Part shown: positions 6,341 to 6,463 of the stretch, one piece after another
Layout of the letters: every line of letters begins with the position of its first letter
Position numbering within the stretch: position 1 is the first letter of the stretch
Origin: Candidatus Gastranaerophilales bacterium
GTDB lineage: Bacteria > Cyanobacteriota > Vampirovibrionia > Gastranaerophilales > Gastranaerophilaceae
DNA length: 6,463 nucleotides
Reading direction: 5' to 3'
Assembly (NCBI GenBank): GCA_944323095.1
Contig: CALURE010000088.1
Coordinates: 1 to 6,463, forward strand
The notes under the pieces: generated by a model
Seen by the model: the letters and a program-made list of their open reading frames with translations, nothing else
Told to the model about the DNA's origin: nothing
Databases searched by the model: none
Position numbers and translations under genes: made by a program

Positions 6341-6363
6341 CTCTCTCCCCAACGGGGCGAGAG
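6341..6363. repeat. G+C-rich hairpin 1 of the repeat region
   Basis: CTCTC (6341-6345) and CCCC (6347-6350) pair with GGGG (6354-6357) and GAGAG (6359-6363), with a single T-C mismatch and a three-base loop AAC. Confidence 0.7.
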
Positions 6364-6373
6364 GACTAAAAAG

Positions 6374-6402
6374 ACTTCCCCTCCCTTGAGGGGAGGGGAA
6401 GT
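6374..6402. repeat. G+C-rich hairpin 2 of the repeat region
   Basis: ACTTCCCCTCCC (6374-6385) pairs perfectly over 12 bp with GGGAGGGGAAGT (6391-6402) across the loop TTGAG. It is the strongest inverted repeat in the window. No T tract follows, so it is not a textbook terminator. Confidence 0.8.
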
Positions 6403-6404
6403 AA

Positions 6405-6461
6405 AGGGGTGGGTGACAATGATAAGTCAAGAAGATAAAAATCATCCCTCACCCCGCCCCT
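6405..6461. repeat. G+C-rich hairpin 3 of the repeat region
   Basis: AGGGGTGGGTGA (6405-6416) pairs with TCACCCCGCCCCT (6449-6461) with one G-U pair and one bulged C. Within the loop ATGAT (6419-6423) can pair with ATCAT (6441-6445). The window ends two bases after the stem, so further units may follow. Confidence 0.65.
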
Positions 6462-6463
6462 CT

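Larger units (their letters stand above)
6212..6463. repeat. Non-coding palindromic repeat region, probable dispersed or MITE-like element (right end outside window)
   Basis: This stretch carries no convincing gene. It starts right after the rmuC stop with a purine-rich part (about 6212-6272), then a pyrimidine-rich part (about 6289-6350), then three consecutive G+C-rich hairpins. Its base composition differs sharply from the AT-rich genes. Runs such as CCCTCCCTTGAGGGGAGGGG resemble dispersed intergenic repeats I recall from several bacterial genomes, but copy number cannot be judged from one window. It may also help end rmuC transcription, since no classical terminator with a T tract follows that gene. 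Confidence 0.6.

Noticed and set aside
6201..6389. Plus-strand ORF of 62 codons overlapping the end of rmuC
   Set aside because: It reads through the purine/pyrimidine repeat and two hairpins, has Ser/Leu/Pro low-complexity content, and shows no good ribosome binding site. It is an artefact of the repeat.
6341..6463. CRISPR array
   Set aside because: The three hairpins differ in sequence and spacing, and there is no identical direct repeat with unique spacers.

Overview
The window is AT-rich (about one third G+C by eye) and densely coded. It suggests a low-GC bacterium. The NarL-type regulator and the style of the large Lys/Glu-rich membrane protein would fit a gut-type non-photosynthetic cyanobacterial relative (Vampirovibrionia/Gastranaerophilales). 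That placement is a low-confidence impression, because no marker gene is present.

Layout. Positions 1-3360 (minus strand) are one unbroken reading frame of 1120 codons that runs off the left edge of the window. It encodes a very large, unrecognised membrane protein built from three copies of a roughly 257-residue module. Each copy has a helical stretch, a hydrophobic segment, a basic loop, a second Gly-rich hydrophobic segment and a conserved motif around Arg and Asp-Pro. The third copy carries an extra soluble helical domain of about 360 residues. Upstream on the same strand lie a short soluble histidine kinase (3429-4094) with no sensor domain and a NarL/LuxR-type response regulator (4174-4872). 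The order of transcription is regulator, kinase, giant protein, with gaps of 79 and 68 bases, so the three may form one operon. Each gap holds a hairpin that could set relative expression.

Positions 4873-5134 form a divergent intergenic region. It contains a plus-strand terminator-like hairpin, an overlapping alternative hairpin that would exclude it, and a good extended -10 promoter for rmuC. The rmuC gene (5135-6211, plus strand) encodes a compact RmuC-family protein with an N-terminal membrane anchor, a coiled coil and a nuclease-like core.

Positions 6212-6463 hold no convincing gene. They contain a polypurine then polypyrimidine imperfect palindrome followed by three G+C-rich hairpins in series. 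This looks like a dispersed palindromic or MITE-like repeat, and it continues past the right edge.

How the genes may work together: the kinase and regulator are a plausible cognate pair that could control the giant membrane protein downstream. No sequence evidence links rmuC functionally to them. The most novel element is the triplicated membrane protein. The second most interesting is the pair of mutually exclusive hairpins in the divergent intergenic region.
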